A stretch of DNA of 34,901 bases from Deltaproteobacteria bacterium (GTDB lineage: Bacteria > Myxococcota > Myxococcia > Myxococcales > 40CM-4-68-19): the NCBI GenBank assembly GCA_025350525.1, contig JANXXR010000502.1, positions 1 through 34,901 of the forward strand. The letters run 5' to 3'. Below, piece after piece: positions 32,395 to 34,901 of this stretch. The number at the start of each line of letters is the position of its first letter. Position 1 is the stretch's first letter. A program made the position numbers and the translations under genes. The notes under the pieces are model-generated. The model saw only the letters and a program-made list of their open reading frames with translations. It did no database searches and was not told the origin of the DNA.

Positions 32395-34544
32395 CGCACA
32401 ACCTGCGCCTCACCGACTCCGAAGACGAGGCCGAGTTCGACAGCCGCGAGACCATCGACTCGCTCACCGCCGCCTTGGAGCGCCTCGGCCACCGCGTCGA
32501 GCGCATCGAGGTCTCCGGCCCCGCCAGCCGCACCGCCGCGCGCCTCGAAGCCTACGCGCCCGACCTCATCTTCAATACCGCCGAGGGCCGCCGCGGCCGC
32601 TTCCGCGAGGCCTTCTATCCGGCGCTCTTCGACGAGCTGGGCTTTCCCTATACCGGCTCCGACGCCTGGGTCTTGGCGGTCACGCTGGACAAGTCGCTCA
32701 CCAAGCTGGTGCTGCGCGAGCACGGCGTCATCTCGCCCAAGGGGCAGTTCATCGAGGAGCTGTCGGAATTGAAGCTCGACGGCTGGCGCTTCCCGGTCAT
32801 CGTCAAGCCCAACTTCGAAGGCTCGTCGAAGGGCATCAGCCAGGAGTCGGTGGTCGAGGACAAGGCGCGGCTGCGGGCGCTGGTGGAGAAGCAGCTCGCC
32901 AAGTTTCCCGCCGGCGTGCTCATCGAGGAATACATCCCCGGCAAGGACCTGACCGTCGCCTATCTGGAGAAGGCCAGCGCGGGCGTGCTCACCCCGGTCG
33001 AATATGTCTTCGACGAGGCCGAGCTGGCCAAGCGGCGGTATCGCATCTACGACTATGATTTGAAATCGGTCCATTTCAACGCCGTCAACGTGCGCTGCCC
33101 GGCGGAGTTTCCCGCCTATGTGCTGGAGCGCGCGCAGGAGCAGGCGCGGCGGGCCTACAAGGCGCTGGGCGTGCGCGACCTCGGACGCATCGACTTCCGC
33201 GTCGCCGAGGACGGGCAGGTGTATTTCATTGAAATCAATGCGCTGCCTTCATTGGAGCCGGGCGCGGGCATCTATGCCGCGGCGGCCTTGGAAGGCCTGC
33301 ATACCGACGGCGTCCTGGCCAAGGTGGTGGAGTCGGCGGTGGCCCGCTGGGGAATCAACGACCCGCGCAAGGCGCGCAACAAGCCGCCGCGCAAGACCGG
33401 CCCGCTACGGGTGGGCTTCACCTTCAACGTCAAGCGGGTCAAGCCGGCCCTCGACGGCACCCGCGACGAGGAGGCCGAGTACGATTCGCCCAAGACCATC
33501 CAGGCGGTGCGCGAGGCCATCGTGGCGGCCGGGCACGAGGTCATCGACCTGGAGGCGACGGCGGACCTGCCCTCGCTGATCGAGGCGATGAAGCCGGACC
33601 TGGTCTTCAACATGGCCGAGGGCATCAAGGGCCGCAATCGCGAATCGCAGGTTCCCGCTCTCTTGGAATTGCTCGATATCCCCTATAGCGGCTCGGATCC
33701 GGCGGCATTGAATATTGCATTGGACAAGGCACTGGCGAAGAAGATCGTGCGGCAGCACGGCATCCTCACGCCCAACTTCTTCACCCTGACCACCGGCAAG
33801 GAGCGGCTGCCCAAGGACCTGCGCTTCCCGGTCATCGTCAAGCCGGTGGCGGAGGGCAGCTCCAAAGGCGTGCACGCCACCAGCGTGGTCGAGAACGAGG
33901 CGGAGCTGCGCTCGGCGGCGCAGGCCATGATCGCCAAGTATGATCAGCCGGCCCTGGTCGAGGATTACATCGGCGGGCGCGAGTTCACGGTGGGAATGCT
34001 CGGGGAGCGCAGGCCCAAGGTGCTGCCGCCCATGGAAGTGGTCTTCCTCGACGCCAGCAAGAAGCGGCCGGTCTATTCGTTCGAGTTCAAGCAGGACTGG
34101 TCGTCGAAGATCCGCTACGACGTGCCGCCCGTCCTCGAGGCGGGACAACTCAAGGCGCTGGAGCGCGCCGCGCGCGAGTGCTTCATCGCGCTCGGCTGCC
34201 GCGACGTCGCCCGGGTGGATTTCCGCATGGACGAGCAGGGCAAGCTCTACTTCCTCGAGTGCAATCCGCTGCCGGGGCTGACGCCGGGCTGGAGCGACCT
34301 GGTGCTGATCGCGAAGGCGGCCGGCATCGACTACAACCCGCTCATCAGCGAGATCCTCTCCGGCGCCATCCGCCGTTACAAGGAGCGCGAGCGCGAGCGG
34401 CGCAGCGAGGCGCGGGCTCCGTCGGAGGCGCGCATCGCCGCGGAGACCAAGCCCGCCAACGGCTTCCACGCCGCCCAGCCTTCCAGCCCGCCGCCGATCG
34501 CGGAGGAGCCGCGCACCGCGCCGGCGGTTCCGCCCGTCATCTGA
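32379..34544 (+). CDS. Tandem D-Ala-D-Ala-ligase-type ATP-grasp protein
   Basis: Encodes a 721-residue protein made of two D-alanine-D-alanine ligase-like modules in one chain. Module 1 (about 1-330): DLIFNTAEGRRGRFREAFYP, FPYTGSDAWVLAVTLDKSLTK, FPVIVKPNFEGSSKGI, EEYIPGKDLTVAYL, GRIDFR and YFIEINALPSLEPG. Module 2 (about 340-665): DLVFNMAEGIKGRNRESQVP, IPYSGSDPAALNIALDKAL, FPVIVKPVAEGSSKGV, EDYIGGREFTVGML, ARVDFR and YFLECNPLPGLTPG. Both keep the ATP-binding lysines and the Glu-x-Asn metal ligands, so both look active. A charged helix (RRYKERERERR) and Pro/Ala-rich tail follow. Ordinary Ddl is a dimer of ~300-residue chains; this may be a covalent dimer, or join two different substrates. Start ATG 32379 lies within the RDD gene's end. 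Confidence 0.88.
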   Translation: MRLALTHNLRLTDSEDEAEFDSRETIDSLTAALERLGHRVERIEVSGPASRTAARLEAYAPDLIFNTAEGRRGRFREAFYPALFDELGFPYTGSDAWVLAVTLDKSLTKLVLREHGVISPKGQFIEELSELKLDGWRFPVIVKPNFEGSSKGISQESVVEDKARLRALVEKQLAKFPAGVLIEEYIPGKDLTVAYLEKASAGVLTPVEYVFDEAELAKRRYRIYDYDLKSVHFNAVNVRCPAEFPAYVLERAQEQARRAYKALGVRDLGRIDFRVAEDGQVYFIEINALPSLEPGAGIYAAAALEGLHTDGVLAKVVESAVARWGINDPRKARNKPPRKTGPLRVGFTFNVKRVKPALDGTRDEEAEYDSPKTIQAVREAIVAAGHEVIDLEATADLPSLIEAMKPDLVFNMAEGIKGRNRESQVPALLELLDIPYSGSDPAALNIALDKALAKKIVRQHGILTPNFFTLTTGKERLPKDLRFPVIVKPVAEGSSKGVHATSVVENEAELRSAAQAMIAKYDQPALVEDYIGGREFTVGMLGERRPKVLPPMEVVFLDASKKRPVYSFEFKQDWSSKIRYDVPPVLEAGQLKALERAARECFIALGCRDVARVDFRMDEQGKLYFLECNPLPGLTPGWSDLVLIAKAAGIDYNPLISEILSGAIRRYKERERERRSEARAPSEARIAAETKPANGFHAAQPSSPPPIAEEPRTAPAVPPVI

Positions 34545-34611
34545 TCGGCATGCGCCGCATCGGCGCCCACCGCGAGTAGCCGCCTCCGGAAAAGCAGGCT
34601 AGACAAGAAGG

Positions 34612-34901
34612 GTGAAGCGGCCCGTCGAACGCACCCAGATCCACAACACCGAGAAGCGCTTCCGCGCCCGCGAGCTGGGCCTCCCGCTCGGGCGCTTCAA
34701 GCCTGGAAAGTGGAACGCCATCACCGACGTCGAGGGGGTGCTGGTCGGGCACTCGACCATCATCCGCGGCGCCGGTCCGCTCAGGCGCGGCAAGGGACCG
34801 ATCCGCACCGGCGTCACCTGCATCCTCCCCAACCAGCACAACATTTTCGAGCAGCGCGTCGTCGGCAGCGGCTTCGTCCTGAACGGCGCCGGCAAGGTGT
34901 C
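34612..34901 (+). CDS. P1-family (DmpA-like) aminopeptidase, 5' end only
   Basis: The first 96 codons of a gene that runs off the right edge. The text RARELGLPLGRFKPGKWNAI, then TDVEGVLVGHSTIIRG, GPIRTGVTCILPNQHNIFEQ and GSGFVLNGAGKV is that of P1-family peptidases such as DmpA, self-cleaving N-terminal-nucleophile hydrolases that remove D- or L-residues from the N-terminus of short peptides. The self-cleavage and catalytic region lies beyond the window. GTG 34612 is the likely start, with AAGAAGG just upstream. It follows the tandem ligase by 67 bases in the same direction. A D-aminopeptidase next to a D-Ala-D-Ala-type ligase suggests shared D-amino-acid metabolism (inference). Confidence 0.85.
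   Translation, partial: MKRPVERTQIHNTEKRFRARELGLPLGRFKPGKWNAITDVEGVLVGHSTIIRGAGPLRRGKGPIRTGVTCILPNQHNIFEQRVVGSGFVLNGAGKV

Overview
GC-rich window from what looks like a myxobacterium or close relative (Myxococcota, formerly Deltaproteobacteria). I infer this from strongly G/C-ending codons, a Ser/Thr kinase with a C-terminal PEGA domain, a MerR-type regulator paired with a sigma-region-4-like protein, and tightly overlapping operons. There is no rRNA, tRNA, CRISPR array or complete insertion sequence. The taxonomic call is an inference.

Layout. (A) 1-3.2 kb is a ragged left flank. It holds the 5' end of a secreted protein gene cut by the window edge, an AraC-type regulator, a badly damaged oligopeptide-transporter (OPT) remnant, and a BrkB/YihY membrane protein gene with two frameshifts and a stop. 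(B) 3.2-7.3 kb has dnaK followed by exonuclease III on the minus strand. Divergent from them is a PEGA-domain Ser/Thr kinase gene carrying a one-base frameshift. (C) 7.3-9.9 kb has a MerR-like regulator, a cysteine-bearing sigma-4-like DNA-binding protein and an AAC(6')-like acetyltransferase, convergent with an unknown membrane protein. (D) 9.9-13.9 kb is purH-purD-LptF/G permease.

(E) 14-28 kb is a large surface-polysaccharide region. In order it carries rmlA, rmlB and an RmlD-like reductase (no rmlC seen); a Wzm/Wzt-type ABC exporter; a fatty acyl desaturase; DprE1-like, DprE2-like and UbiA-type phosphoribosyltransferase genes; three glycosyltransferases; a DUF1338 protein; a small lipoprotein; and a WbaP/WcaJ-type initiating phosphosugar transferase. 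The DprE1-DprE2-UbiA trio matches the pathway that makes polyprenyl-phosphoryl-D-arabinofuranose in mycobacteria. This is the most interesting metabolic inference in the window: a D-arabinose donor module inside an ABC-exported polysaccharide locus of a Gram-negative-type bacterium.

(F) 28-34.9 kb has a NamZ/DUF1343 muramidase, nadD, an outer-membrane-like protein, hemB, a small DUF4177-like protein, an RDD membrane protein, and a 721-residue protein made of two complete D-Ala-D-Ala-ligase-type ATP-grasp modules. The window ends inside a P1-family (DmpA-like) aminopeptidase gene.

Two recurring oddities are worth noting. Two genes (the kinase and the LptF/G permease) have no ATG/GTG/TTG at the expected start, but each has a CTG behind a strong Shine-Dalgarno. 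Indel lesions concentrate in the first 6.2 kb, which could be real gene decay or assembly error.
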